Part shown: piece after piece, positions 41,625-51,753 of the stretch
Position numbering within the stretch: position 1 is the stretch's first letter
Layout: every line of letters begins with the position of its first letter
DNA from: Pseudomonadales bacterium
Lineage (GTDB): Bacteria > Pseudomonadota > Gammaproteobacteria > Pseudomonadales > Halieaceae
Reading direction: 5' to 3'
Length of the DNA: 64,000 nucleotides
NCBI GenBank assembly: GCA_024234855.1
Contig: JACKNN010000001.1
Coordinates: 186,001-250,000 of the forward strand
Program-made: the position numbers and the translations under genes
Notes under the pieces: generated by a model
Databases searched by the model: none
Seen by the model: the letters and a program-made list of their open reading frames with translations, nothing else
What the model was told of the DNA's origin: nothing

Positions 41625-42230
41625 TTGCAAAAACGTCGCAACCCTTCCCAGCAACGCTCCCAGGAGCGCGTGTCGCTGATCCTGAAATCCACTCGCGAGA
41701 TTCTGCGTACGGCGGGTATCGGCGCCGTGACGACCAACGCCATCGCCGCCCGGGCCGGCATTCCGGTCAGTTCCATTTACCAATATTTCCCCAACAAGGA
41801 AGAGATTCTTTGCGCCCTATACGAAGACTACCTCGCCGATATCACCAGGGTGCTGGATGAGTTCGTCGCCGCAGAGCGACTGGACCAGCCCTGGGAAGAC
41901 TTCTTTACGTCGTTTATCAAGGCCATATACCGGCAGGAAACGCGTGACCATATAGAAAGTGAACTGGAAAACGCGCTCGCGCTCTTTCCCGAGTTGATGG
42001 CACTGGAGCTGGCCCACCGGGAAACAATGGCCAGCAGCCTGGCCGACGTACTGCACCAACTGGGCTCACCCCTGCCCCGCAAGCGACTGCGGCGGATCGG
42101 AATGTTCATCTACGAAATCAATAACGCTGTGTGGCGATACCGGTCGAGCTACCCCACGCCGGCCAGGGACCACCTGGACTGGGGCACCGCCGCGGTCCTG
42201 GGTGTCGTGCGCCAGTGTATGCCAGACTGA
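41625..42230 (+). CDS. TetR-family transcriptional regulator
   Basis: A 201-residue regulator. The N-terminal helix-turn-helix (about 15-60) shows ILRTAGIGAVTTNAIAARAG and the recognition part SSIYQYFPNKEEIL; the rest is a helical ligand domain. The start is uncertain: it is taken as TTG 41625, which has only a weak ribosome site very close to it; a GTG at 41670 would remove part of the first helix. TetR proteins usually repress and respond to small hydrophobic ligands. It is divergent from the receptor, with a dyad between them, and its stop overlaps the quinoprotein start (ATGA), so it likely controls this module. Confidence 0.88.
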   Translation: MQKRRNPSQQRSQERVSLILKSTREILRTAGIGAVTTNAIAARAGIPVSSIYQYFPNKEEILCALYEDYLADITRVLDEFVAAERLDQPWEDFFTSFIKAIYRQETRDHIESELENALALFPELMALELAHRETMASSLADVLHQLGSPLPRKRLRRIGMFIYEINNAVWRYRSSYPTPARDHLDWGTAAVLGVVRQCMPD

Positions 42231-44224
42231 TGGTGTGGCCTGGCGACCATCACCGTGCAGCGGCCACCTGCCTCGCTTTTATGCTGGCAATGGCAGGCCC
42301 GGCGCACGGCCAGAAACAGTGGCGAAGCTATGGCGGCAGCCCGGGCGGTGGCCACTACTCCCCGCTCACCCAGATCACTCCGGCCAACGTGGAGGAGTTG
42401 GAGCTGGCGTGGGAGCACCGCTCCGGCGACTTCCGCAGTGCCCGTGAGGGCGCTGCCGGCAGCAAATTTGGCGAGCGGGACGGCCCGCGCCCGCAAAGCG
42501 CGATGCAGGTGACACCGATTGTGGTGGATGACACCCTGTATTACTGCACCCCGTTCAACCGCGTGTTTGCCCTGGACGCCGCCAGCGGTCGCGAGCGCTG
42601 GGTGTATGACCCGGGTGTGGAGACCGACCCGGTAGCGCTCACCAACTGTCGCGGCGTGAGCAGTTGGAAGAACCCTGTCCCTGCCGGGCAAGCCTGCGAT
42701 CACCGCATTTTTACCGGCACCCTCGACGGCCGTCTGATCGCGCTGGACGGCGCCACCGGCAAACCCTGCGAGAACTTTGGCCGCGGCGGGGAGATCGATT
42801 TGCGCGAGGGGCTGGGGGAGCACGTTCGCAGCGAATATGGCATTACCTCGCCGCCGGCGATACTGGGCGACCTTGTCATCACCGGCGCCATGGTCCTCGA
42901 CAATCGCCGCACCGACGGCCCGGGCGGGGTGGTCCGCGCTTTCGATGTGCGCAGCGGGGAGCTTCGCTGGGCCTGGGACCCGCTGCCGCCGGGAGCAGAC
43001 ACCGAACTGGAGGATGCCGGGCAGCACTACCAGAAGGGCACGACCAATGTCTGGTCCATCATCTCCGTCGATGCCAAACGCAAACTGGTGTTTGTGCCCA
43101 CGGGTAACAGCACCCCTGACTACTACGGCGGACTGCGAGGCACGCTGGACAAAGGGCTGGATTATTACTCCAGCTCGGTCGTTGCGCTCGACGGCAGCAG
43201 CGGCAAGGTCGTCTGGCACTTCCAGGCGGTACACCACGACCTGTGGGATTACGACACACCGTCCCAACCTACCCTGTATGAAATTGGCCGGGACGGAAAA
43301 ACCATACCGGCCCTGGCCCAGCCCACCAAGATGGGGCACCTGTTCCTGCTCAACCGGGAAACGGGCGAACCCCTGTTCCCGGTGGAGGAGCGAGCGGTCG
43401 CCGCCGGCGATGTGCCGGGTGAGTACTACGCCCCCACCCAGCCTTTTCCCAGCCTGCCCGGCACCCTGGTGCCCGAGACTATAGCCCCGGATACCGCCTG
43501 GGGCCTGACGCCCTGGGAGGAAAGCGCCTGCAGGGACCGCATCGCCGCCGCACGCTGGCAGGGCATTTTCACCCCGCCCAGTGTACAGGGCACCATCGCC
43601 TATCCCTTCCAGGGTGGCGGCAACAACTGGGGCTCTCCCGCCATCGACCCGCAGCGCAAGATCATTGTGCTGCGCACCAGCCATATCGCCGGCATCATCC
43701 ACCTGATACCGCGGGCCGAATGCGACCAGCACCCGGGCGCTCACCCACAGGAGGGCACCCCCTACTGCGTGACCCCTGAGATTCTGCTGTCGCCCTGGGG
43801 TCTGCCCTGCACCGCACCGCCGTGGAATACCCTGGACGCGATAGACCTTACCAGCGGCCAGAAAATGTGGAGCGTGCCGCTGGGTACCACCCGCGACATG
43901 GCGCCCTTTCCGTTCTGGTTTTTCCAGGGCACTCCGGGTATCGGTGGCCCGACTGTCACCGGCTCCGGCCTGGTGTTCATCGCCGGCTCCGGCGACCACT
44001 ACTTCAGGGCATTCAGCACTATTTCCGGTGAGGAACTGTGGCGTACCCGCATGCCCACAGGCAGCGCCGCCACACCCATGACCTACCTGGCTGAGGATGG
44101 CCGGCAGATCGTGGTTATCGCCGCCGGCAGCCACTGGAGCAGCCCGTCCGGCGCTGCCGATCACCTGCTCGCCTATGCCCTGCCGGGGCGCGCGGCACCC
44201 AAAACCCAATCATCCCGGGATTAA
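42230..44224 (+). CDS. Periplasmic PQQ-dependent dehydrogenase
   Basis: A 664-residue quinoprotein with a signal peptide (CLAFMLAMAGPAHG) and an eight-bladed propeller: QWRSYGGSPGGGHYSPLTQI, NVEELELAWEHRSGD, LDAASGRERWVYDPG, VVWHFQAVHHDLWDYD and GGPTVTGSGLVFI. It resembles the catalytic domain of membrane glucose/quinate-type dehydrogenases but lacks their N-terminal membrane helices, so it is soluble. It oxidises an alcohol or sugar in the periplasm and passes electrons to ubiquinone or cytochrome. Substrate is unknown. It is coupled to the TetR gene and followed 6 bp later by the FAH-family gene. Confidence 0.9.
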   Translation: MVWPGDHHRAAATCLAFMLAMAGPAHGQKQWRSYGGSPGGGHYSPLTQITPANVEELELAWEHRSGDFRSAREGAAGSKFGERDGPRPQSAMQVTPIVVDDTLYYCTPFNRVFALDAASGRERWVYDPGVETDPVALTNCRGVSSWKNPVPAGQACDHRIFTGTLDGRLIALDGATGKPCENFGRGGEIDLREGLGEHVRSEYGITSPPAILGDLVITGAMVLDNRRTDGPGGVVRAFDVRSGELRWAWDPLPPGADTELEDAGQHYQKGTTNVWSIISVDAKRKLVFVPTGNSTPDYYGGLRGTLDKGLDYYSSSVVALDGSSGKVVWHFQAVHHDLWDYDTPSQPTLYEIGRDGKTIPALAQPTKMGHLFLLNRETGEPLFPVEERAVAAGDVPGEYYAPTQPFPSLPGTLVPETIAPDTAWGLTPWEESACRDRIAAARWQGIFTPPSVQGTIAYPFQGGGNNWGSPAIDPQRKIIVLRTSHIAGIIHLIPRAECDQHPGAHPQEGTPYCVTPEILLSPWGLPCTAPPWNTLDAIDLTSGQKMWSVPLGTTRDMAPFPFWFFQGTPGIGGPTVTGSGLVFIAGSGDHYFRAFSTISGEELWRTRMPTGSAATPMTYLAEDGRQIVVIAAGSHWSSPSGAADHLLAYALPGRAAPKTQSSRD

Positions 44225-44229
44225 ATACC

Positions 44230-44844
44230 ATGCAAACAGTCACCGTCAGCGGCGCGACCGTAACACCCTCGAAAATCGTCTGTATCGGCCGCAACTACGT
44301 GGCCCATATCCTGGAATTGGGCAATGATCTGCCCGATGAGATGGTGGTGTTCAACAAGCCCAACTCAGCCATCGGCACGGTGCTGCACTCGATGGCGGGG
44401 GGCGAGGCCCTCCACTTTGAAGGCGAGATAGTCCTGCTGGTCAGGGGCGGGGAATTTGCCGCCGTGGGCTTTGGCCTTGACCTCACCCGGCGGGAGTTAC
44501 AGGGCAAGCTGAAGAAAAAGGGGCTGCCGTGGGAGCGGGCCAAAGCCTTTGACGGCGCCGCCGTGTTCAGCCAATTCGTGCCGCTGCCCCCGGACATCGG
44601 CAGCCTGGCGCTGCGGTTGGAGATTAACGGACAACCCCGCCAGGCCGGCGGGGTCGACCTGATGATTTACCCCCCTGCCACCATCCTGGGGGAACTGCGC
44701 AAATTCACCACTCTGGAGGACGGCGACCTGGTCATGACCGGCACGCCCGAGGGTGTGGGTGCTGTCCACCGGGGCGATCGCTTCGAGGGCAGCATACTGG
44801 CGGGCGACAAGGTCCTGGTGAGCGCCGCCTGGGAAGCGCAGTAG
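44230..44844 (+). CDS. Fumarylacetoacetate hydrolase family protein
   Basis: A 204-residue FAH-fold protein: IVCIGRNYVAHILELG, FNKPNSAIG, the metal-binding HFEGEIVLLV (His and Glu ligands), and MTGTPEGVGAVHRGD. Members include acylpyruvases, oxaloacetate decarboxylases and hydrolases of aromatic breakdown. The compact length resembles FAHD1/YcgM-type acylpyruvate hydrolases. Here it is cotranscribed with the PQQ dehydrogenase and TetR, so it may act on a cytoplasmic product of the same pathway. The substrate cannot be read from sequence. Confidence 0.9.
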   Translation: MQTVTVSGATVTPSKIVCIGRNYVAHILELGNDLPDEMVVFNKPNSAIGTVLHSMAGGEALHFEGEIVLLVRGGEFAAVGFGLDLTRRELQGKLKKKGLPWERAKAFDGAAVFSQFVPLPPDIGSLALRLEINGQPRQAGGVDLMIYPPATILGELRKFTTLEDGDLVMTGTPEGVGAVHRGDRFEGSILAGDKVLVSAAWEAQ

Positions 44845-44942
44845 TCGCCACCCCGGCAGCGCCGACAAAAAAATGCCGATTGTTAAGTTCACGTTTTTGC
44901 AGTAGTTTCTAGCCACCCCTGAAAGTGTGCGAGTGGGAGACC

Positions 44943-45494
44943 ATGCATACAATCCTGCGTTTGGATGTGGCTGGCCAGCCGCGCGGCTGGATCACTGTCC
45001 ACGAGGCGATTTCCGCCTACGCCAAAGGCGATGTCATTTACGGCATCGGGGCCACCCTGCCGCCGTATTTTGGCGGAGTACAGCGACTCACAGGGGTTCG
45101 CTCCCGCATAGAGTTGCAACCCATTGTCGCCATCCAGGGCAGAATTCTCAACGGCTTCAGTCCGCCCCTGTGCAACCGCACCCTGTTTCGCCGCGACGAT
45201 CATCGCTGTCTCTACTGCGGCCAGCAGTATGCCCGTGCGGACCTGACTCGCGACCATGTGCTGCCCACGTCCCGGGGTGGTACTGACCGCTGGGAAAACG
45301 TGGTCGCAGCCTGTAAGCGCTGCAACTGGCAGAAGGACAATCGCACCCCCGAGGAGGCGCATATGCCCCTGCTGGCCATTCCCTTCAAGCCCAATCCCTT
45401 CGAATGGCACTTTCTCGCCAAGGACCGCATACTCGCTGATCAGATGGACTACCTGTCGCAGCAGTTTCGCGCGCTGCGTGCCTGGGCGAGCTGA
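44943..45494 (+). CDS. HNH endonuclease-fold protein
   Basis: A 183-residue protein. Two CxxC pairs (CLYC and CKRC) and DHVLPTSRGG followed by WENVVAACKRCN form the HNH nuclease fold with a structural zinc. The N-terminal third (ILRLDVAGQPRGWITVHEA) is common in chromosomal HNH proteins of gammaproteobacteria that are not linked to mobile DNA. The ATG at 44943 is preferred to GTG 44925. Its role is unknown; DNA repair is often suggested. No phage genes are nearby. Confidence 0.9.
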   Translation: MHTILRLDVAGQPRGWITVHEAISAYAKGDVIYGIGATLPPYFGGVQRLTGVRSRIELQPIVAIQGRILNGFSPPLCNRTLFRRDDHRCLYCGQQYARADLTRDHVLPTSRGGTDRWENVVAACKRCNWQKDNRTPEEAHMPLLAIPFKPNPFEWHFLAKDRILADQMDYLSQQFRALRAWAS

Positions 45495-45562
45495 CAAACT
45501 GCCCCGCGGCCCCGGGCCCGCACAAAAGTTATACGTGCTGAAAATCCCGCCCCGATTACGGC

Positions 45563-45568
45563 TATAAT
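45563..45568 (+). promoter_or_regulatory. -10 box of the moxR-bat operon
   Basis: A perfect TATAAT lies 60 nt before the moxR start. A good -35 box is not evident at 16-18 nt. Confidence 0.45.
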
Positions 45569-45627
45569 TGCCACTACCGTTAGCGCCTGTGTACACGGCC
45601 CATCTCTTCACGAAGGGGAGCAATCCA

Positions 45628-46596
<969 letters not shown>

Positions 46597-46600
46597 GCCG

Positions 46601-47539
46601 GTGACCGCTCCCGATGGCGATGACATCTATACCAGCCTGCGGGCGCTGATGCGGCTGCGCTACAGCGCGCGGGGCTTCAGCTACCTGCCTCACCAGCCGG
46701 TGCGTTCGCTGCTGAGCGGGCGCAAGCGCTCGCGCCTGCGCGGCCGCGGCCTCGATTTCGACGAGCTGCGCAACTACCGTCCCGGCGACGATATTCGCAC
46801 CATGGACTGGCGCGTGACAAACCGCACCGGCAAACCCCATGTGCGGGTGTACACCGAAGAGCGCGACCGGCCGGTGGTCGTCGTAGTAGACCAGCGCCTG
46901 CCCATGTTCTTCGGCAGCAGGGTGAAGATGAAGTCGGTTATCGCCGCGGAAGTCGCCGCCCTCACCGCCTGGCGGGTGCTGGGCGTGGGCGACCGGGTGG
47001 GCGCGATCCTGTTCAACGACAGCCGCAGCCTGGAAATCAAGCCCACCCGCAACCAGCGCCGGGTAATCGGCTGGCTGGGCGATCTCGCCACCATGAATAA
47101 CGAACTGTCGATCGCGCCGGGCCAGAGCAGCAACCCCGCGGGCCTGACCGACGCGTTGCGTATGCTCGAGCGCAGTATCGGCCACGATTACCTGGTGGTG
47201 CTGATTTCTGATTTTCACGGCTGGAACGATGACGCGCTCAAGACCATCTGCCGTATCAACCAGCACAACGATATCCTCTGCGCCCTGGTGTACGACCCGC
47301 TGGAGCGGGATATTTCCGGCGCGAGCAAGCTGGTGGTGAGTGACGGCAGGCTGCAGCTGGAAATCGACCCCGACCAGCAGGAGCTGGGCAAGAAATTCGA
47401 GGCCAGCTTCGAAAGCTCATATGCCCATGTGCAAAGCGAGCTCAAGCGCCACCATATCCTGGTGATGCCAGTCGATACCGTAACCCCGGTCACCCGCCAG
47501 TTGCAGGAAAAACTGGGTGGCCAGAGAGTGTTGCAGTGA
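46601..47539 (+). CDS. DUF58 family protein
   Basis: A 312-residue protein with the DUF58 motif DFDELRNYRPGDDIRTMDWR followed by YTEERDRPVVVVVDQ, part of a VWA-like fold. DUF58 proteins always accompany MoxR ATPases and are likely their clients. The GTG at 46601 is the best start, four bases after the moxR stop. No membrane segments are seen in this member. Confidence 0.9.
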   Translation: MTAPDGDDIYTSLRALMRLRYSARGFSYLPHQPVRSLLSGRKRSRLRGRGLDFDELRNYRPGDDIRTMDWRVTNRTGKPHVRVYTEERDRPVVVVVDQRLPMFFGSRVKMKSVIAAEVAALTAWRVLGVGDRVGAILFNDSRSLEIKPTRNQRRVIGWLGDLATMNNELSIAPGQSSNPAGLTDALRMLERSIGHDYLVVLISDFHGWNDDALKTICRINQHNDILCALVYDPLERDISGASKLVVSDGRLQLEIDPDQQELGKKFEASFESSYAHVQSELKRHHILVMPVDTVTPVTRQLQEKLGGQRVLQ

Positions 47540-47549
47540 GCGTATCGCT

Positions 47550-48056
47550 ATGAGTGCGCCGCCGCTGCCGGAGGCCTTCGGCAACTACGCCCTGGGGGAT
47601 TTCGTCGAAGTGGTCTCGCCCGCGGCCATCAGTTGGTGGCCCCAGACCGCCGGCTGGGCGTGGCTGGGCGCCATACTCACCGGTCTGGTCGCATACCGCG
47701 CCTGGCGGGCATTGCATCGCTGGTATCGCAACCGCTACCGACGCGAGGCAGTTGCGCGCCTTGAGCGGCTGGCGGCGGCCGCCAATGCCGACAACCTGGT
47801 GGCCGATATCAATCGCCTGCTCAAGCTGACCGCGCTGGTCGCCTATTCCCGCGAGCAGGTGGCCCGCCTGTCGGGGGAGGAATGGGTGAGCTTTCTCAAC
47901 CGCTGCTGCCTGGCGCCGCCCTTTTCCCCCGACCAGGCTGAACTGCTGGCACTGGCGGGGTATACCAGCAGGGCGATAGAGGGCGACACCGGCCGCCAGT
48001 TGCTGACCGCGAGCCTGGCCTGGGTGCGCGAACACGAGAACCCGCGGGATGCTTGA
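47550..48056 (+). CDS. DUF4381 membrane protein
   Basis: A 168-residue protein with one transmembrane segment (about 30-50, WAWLGAILTGLVAYRAW) and the DUF4381 pattern YALGDFVEVVSPAAISWWPQT near the start. It always lies between DUF58 and BatA genes and probably anchors or regulates the complex in the inner membrane. It overlaps batA by 8 bp. Confidence 0.88.
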   Translation: MSAPPLPEAFGNYALGDFVEVVSPAAISWWPQTAGWAWLGAILTGLVAYRAWRALHRWYRNRYRREAVARLERLAAAANADNLVADINRLLKLTALVAYSREQVARLSGEEWVSFLNRCCLAPPFSPDQAELLALAGYTSRAIEGDTGRQLLTASLAWVREHENPRDA

Positions 48057-49041
48057 GCTGGCGCATCCCTGGGCCCTGGTGCTGCTGGCGCTACCGCTAC
48101 TGATGCGTCTCCTGCCCGCGTACAGGGAGAGCAGGGACTCCATCCGGGTACCGTTTTTCGACAAACTGGTGGAGCTGAGCGAGCAGCGTCCCGAAACCGG
48201 CGCCACGGTCCTGCAGCGGGATCTCGCCCAGCACTTCCTGGTGAACTTCATGTGGCTGTGCCTGGTGCTGGCGGCGGCCAAGCCGGAATGGATTGGGCCG
48301 CCGATCGAACAGCAGAAATCGGGCCGTGACCTGATGATCGCGGTCGATCTGTCCGGTTCCATGGCAACCGCGGACTTCACTTTGCCGGACAGCCGCAACG
48401 TCGATCGGCTGGAGGCGGTCAAGTACGTGCTGGCTCAACTGGGGGACCAGCGCGCGTCGGACCGGCTGGGCCTGATCGTGTTCGGCAACGCGCCTTACCT
48501 GCAGAGCCCCTTCACTGACGACCACCAGATATGGGCCCAGTTGCTGGCAGAAACACAAATCGGCATGGCCGGCCAGAGCACGGCGTTCGGCGACGCCATT
48601 GGCCTGGCCATCAAACTGTTCCGGGAAAGCGATTCCGCCAACCGGGTGCTGATCATACTCACCGATGGCAACGACACCGGCAGCATGGTACCCCCGGTGG
48701 ATGCGGCCAGGGTGGCCGCCAGCCAGGACATTCGTATCTACACCATCGCCATCGGCGACCCGGCAACAGTGGGCGAAGAAGCGCTGGACACCGACACCCT
48801 GCAGCGGGTGTCCGAAATTACCGGGGGCCGTTACTTCCAGGCCTTTGACCGCGAGCAACTGGCCAGTGCCTATGAGGCCGTTGACGCACTCGAACCCGAG
48901 TTGTACGAAACCATCAGCTTCCGCCCCCGGCAGAGCCTGCACTGGGTACCGGTGGGTGCGGCCCTCGTTCTGTACCTGATTTACCACGGCGCCGGCGCGT
49001 GGCGGACGTGGCGCCGGCTGAGGTCAGCCCGTGCTGCCTGA
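48049..49041 (+). CDS. batA: BatA-like VWA membrane protein
   Basis: A 330-residue protein: an N-terminal membrane segment (HPWALVLLALPLLMRLL), a second one near residue 65, a VWA domain with the metal site DLSGS and TDGNDTGSM, and a C-terminal transmembrane helix (LHWVPVGAALVLYLIYHG). The VWA domain should face the periplasm. Bat (Bacteroides aerotolerance) proteins work with MoxR/DUF58. It overlaps both neighbours by about 8-11 bp. Confidence 0.92.
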   Translation: MLELAHPWALVLLALPLLMRLLPAYRESRDSIRVPFFDKLVELSEQRPETGATVLQRDLAQHFLVNFMWLCLVLAAAKPEWIGPPIEQQKSGRDLMIAVDLSGSMATADFTLPDSRNVDRLEAVKYVLAQLGDQRASDRLGLIVFGNAPYLQSPFTDDHQIWAQLLAETQIGMAGQSTAFGDAIGLAIKLFRESDSANRVLIILTDGNDTGSMVPPVDAARVAASQDIRIYTIAIGDPATVGEEALDTDTLQRVSEITGGRYFQAFDREQLASAYEAVDALEPELYETISFRPRQSLHWVPVGAALVLYLIYHGAGAWRTWRRLRSARAA

Positions 49042-50662
49042 TTTCGCCGCCCTGGAATACTTGCATTTCCTGCGTCCCGCCTGGGCGCTGGCGATTATTC
49101 CCTGGCTGGTCATCACGCTGATACAGAAACGGCGCCAGACCAGCCGCGAAATGTTCGGCGGTATCATCGCGCCCCACCTGCTGGAACACCTGAGGCTGCA
49201 GCGCTTCGATGCGCGCTGGCTCAATCCCGTCAACCTCACGCGCCTGATTTCTGTGCTCCTGCTGGTGATGCTGATGGGACCGAGCTGGCGCCAGCAGCCC
49301 TCGCCCCTGAGCCAGGATGAAGCCGCGCTGCTGATCCTGCTTGACGTGTCCTCATCCATGCAACAAACCGACATACAGCCCAGCCGCCTGCAGCGGGCAA
49401 AGCAGAAAATCGGCGATCTGCTGGCCCTGCGCCCCGACCGGAAAGCGGCCCTGATTGTCTACGCCGGCAGCGCCCACACCGTGTTATCCCTGACCGCCGA
49501 TCAGGAAATACTCAAGCAGTACCTGGCGGCCATCACCCCCGCCATCATGCCCCGCGCCGGCAAATTCCCGGAGTACAGCCTGCCCCTGGTAGAAGACGCG
49601 CTGCGGGAATCCGGCGCCCCGGCCACGGTGGTGTTATTCACCGACGGCCTGGGCGGGGGCAGTGCCGGCGAGTTCGAACGCTTTTTTGAACAAACCGGAG
49701 ACCAACTGTTGATCGTCGGCGTCGGCACCGAGCGACAGGAGACCGGTCTGGCGCCGCTGGAACGCCGCTCGCTGGCACAGCTGGCCAGCGCGACCGGCGG
49801 CAGTTACCTGGACATCACGGTCGATGACGGCGATGTGCGCACGCTCAACCGCCGCATCGACAGCCACTATGTGGTTATCCAGGACAGTGCCCTGCCCTGG
49901 CTCGACAGTGGCTATGTGCTGGTATTCCCCGCCATGGCGCTGTTCCTGATGTGGTTCCGGCGGGGCTGGACCCTGACCTGGACCTGGCTGCTGGTTCCCC
50001 TGCTGTTGACGGGCAACCCCCAGCCCGCACAGGCGCAAGCGACTGCCGCCCAAACCGGTGCATGGCCACCGCTGCAGTGGTTTGCCGACTTGTGGCTCAC
50101 CGCGGACCAGCAGGGCCGCCTGCTGCTGCAGGGCGGTGACTACCGGTCGGCCGCGGCCCATTTCGACGACCCGATGTGGAAGGGGCTGGCCTACTACTAC
50201 GCTGAGGATTTCATGCTCGCGGCGGAGTACTTTTCCCGCAGCGACAGCGATGACGCGCTGTTCAACGAGGCCAATGCGAGAGCCCAGGCCCGTGACTACC
50301 TGCGTGCAGCCAGCCGCTACGACCGCCTGCTGGCCCGCAACCCCGACTACCCCGGCGCCCGCCGGAACCGGCAGCGGGTGCAGGCGCTGATCGACGAGAT
50401 CAACCGGCTCAGCGAAAGCCAGCAGGCGGAACCCGGCGTCAGCGGTGAGGACAAGGAGCTGGGCAGCGACGACGCCATTCCTGCCCAGGGCGCCGAGGAG
50501 CTCACCTGGGAACAGGCGAAGACCGTGAAACTGACGGCGGACCAGATCCTGGAGGACCCCGCCACCGGCGAGATGTGGCTGCGCAGCGTGCAGCAGGACC
50601 CGTCCAACTTCCTGGCCATCAAGTTTGGCATGCAGTTGCAGCAGGAGGAGGGTCGCGAATGA
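49031..50662 (+). CDS. BatB/BatC fusion (VWA plus TPR)
   Basis: A 543-residue protein joining two Bat functions: an N-terminal membrane region and VWA domain with DVSSS (about 30-290), two further membrane helices (about 298-335), then TPR-like repeats in the last 190 residues (MWKGLAYYYAEDFMLAAEYF, RDYLRAASRYDRLLARNPDYP). In Bacteroides BatB and BatC are separate proteins; fusion is common in gammaproteobacteria. The start is a GTG at 49031 within the end of batA. It overlaps batD by ATGA. Confidence 0.92.
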   Translation: MLPDFAALEYLHFLRPAWALAIIPWLVITLIQKRRQTSREMFGGIIAPHLLEHLRLQRFDARWLNPVNLTRLISVLLLVMLMGPSWRQQPSPLSQDEAALLILLDVSSSMQQTDIQPSRLQRAKQKIGDLLALRPDRKAALIVYAGSAHTVLSLTADQEILKQYLAAITPAIMPRAGKFPEYSLPLVEDALRESGAPATVVLFTDGLGGGSAGEFERFFEQTGDQLLIVGVGTERQETGLAPLERRSLAQLASATGGSYLDITVDDGDVRTLNRRIDSHYVVIQDSALPWLDSGYVLVFPAMALFLMWFRRGWTLTWTWLLVPLLLTGNPQPAQAQATAAQTGAWPPLQWFADLWLTADQQGRLLLQGGDYRSAAAHFDDPMWKGLAYYYAEDFMLAAEYFSRSDSDDALFNEANARAQARDYLRAASRYDRLLARNPDYPGARRNRQRVQALIDEINRLSESQQAEPGVSGEDKELGSDDAIPAQGAEELTWEQAKTVKLTADQILEDPATGEMWLRSVQQDPSNFLAIKFGMQLQQEEGRE

Positions 50663-51753
50663 CGCGCCGGGTTCGATCTGCCGTGTGGCGCGGCTCGCTG
50701 CTGATGCTGCTGGTGTCGGCCGCGGCTGCCGTATACGGCGCTGCCATGACCCCCAGCCAGCTGGTCGCCGACGGCCGCCTGGAAGTGGACGCCAGGCTGG
50801 CGACGACCGGTACCATTGTGCCCGGTCAGAAACTGACGCTGGTCCTGAAAATTGCCACCGACCGCTGGTTCAGCGGCGGCACACGCATCAGCCTGCCTGA
50901 AGTGCCGGGGCTGGTGACTCTCCAGACCGAGCAGTTTGCCGCCAACGCCAGTGAGCGACGCGGCGACCAGGACTGGGTAGTACAGCGCTGGAGCCTGGAC
51001 GTCTATCCCCAGCGGGCGGGGGTCTTCACCGTGCCGCCGATTACCGCACGGGTGCAGGTCAACGCCGGCGAGGCGGGTGACGTAGAGGGTACGATCAGGA
51101 GTCCGGCAGTGGAATTTACCGTCACCCTGCCCGCCGCCCTGGCCGATGTGGCGCAGTGGGTGGCCGCGCCGGAGTACACCGTCAGCCAGATTTTCGACCG
51201 CTCCCTGGAAAACCTGCAGGTGGGAGACGCGTTCGAACGGGAGATCGTATTCGAGGCCAGCGATGTCATGGCGATGATGCTGCCGACGGTTGCCGCCGGG
51301 CAGATTCCAGGACTGGCCGCCTACCCGGCGCCGCCCGTACTCGACAACACCAGTAACCGGGGCCAGGTCAGGGCGAGCCGCCGGCAGCGCATCAGCTACG
51401 TGGTCGAGGCCGGGGGACAATACCAGCTGCCAGCAATGGATTTCTTCTGGTGGGACACCAGCCGGGGAGAACTGCAGGTACTTTCACTGCCCGCGACCGA
51501 GGTCAGCGCGGGGGCAGGCGCGGCGACCGGGCCGGAACATAGCGCGCGAGCCCTGTCACCGCGCCAGCTGCTGTTGGCAGCGGCGGGCATTGCCCTGCTG
51601 GCAGGCCTGTTCTGGCTGGCGCGCAGGTTTTTTCCCCTGCAGGCGCTGCTCTCCCTGCGGTCGGCCCTCACCGCGCTGCGGCGGAAAATTCACACCCTGC
51701 GGCAGCCGGCACTGCCGGAGCGCCTCAACCCCGGTGGTAGCGCTGGGGAGTAA
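50659..51753 (+). CDS. batD: BatD-like membrane protein
   Basis: A 364-residue protein with a signal sequence (SLLMLLVSAAAAVYGAA), tandem beta domains in the periplasm (VPGQKLTLVLKI, YPQRAGVFTVPPI, VGDAFEREIVFEASDV) and a C-terminal transmembrane helix (LLLAAAGIALLAGLFWLA). This is the BatD/oxygen-tolerance architecture. It is the last gene of the operon, and its end overlaps the convergent gcvT end by 29 bp. Confidence 0.88.
   Translation: MTRRVRSAVWRGSLLMLLVSAAAAVYGAAMTPSQLVADGRLEVDARLATTGTIVPGQKLTLVLKIATDRWFSGGTRISLPEVPGLVTLQTEQFAANASERRGDQDWVVQRWSLDVYPQRAGVFTVPPITARVQVNAGEAGDVEGTIRSPAVEFTVTLPAALADVAQWVAAPEYTVSQIFDRSLENLQVGDAFEREIVFEASDVMAMMLPTVAAGQIPGLAAYPAPPVLDNTSNRGQVRASRRQRISYVVEAGGQYQLPAMDFFWWDTSRGELQVLSLPATEVSAGAGAATGPEHSARALSPRQLLLAAAGIALLAGLFWLARRFFPLQALLSLRSALTALRRKIHTLRQPALPERLNPGGSAGE

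Noticed and set aside
42149..44209. 686-codon frame opposite the PQQ dehydrogenase gene
   Set aside because: Antisense shadow of a clear quinoprotein; low-complexity Gly/Ala/Arg-rich translation.
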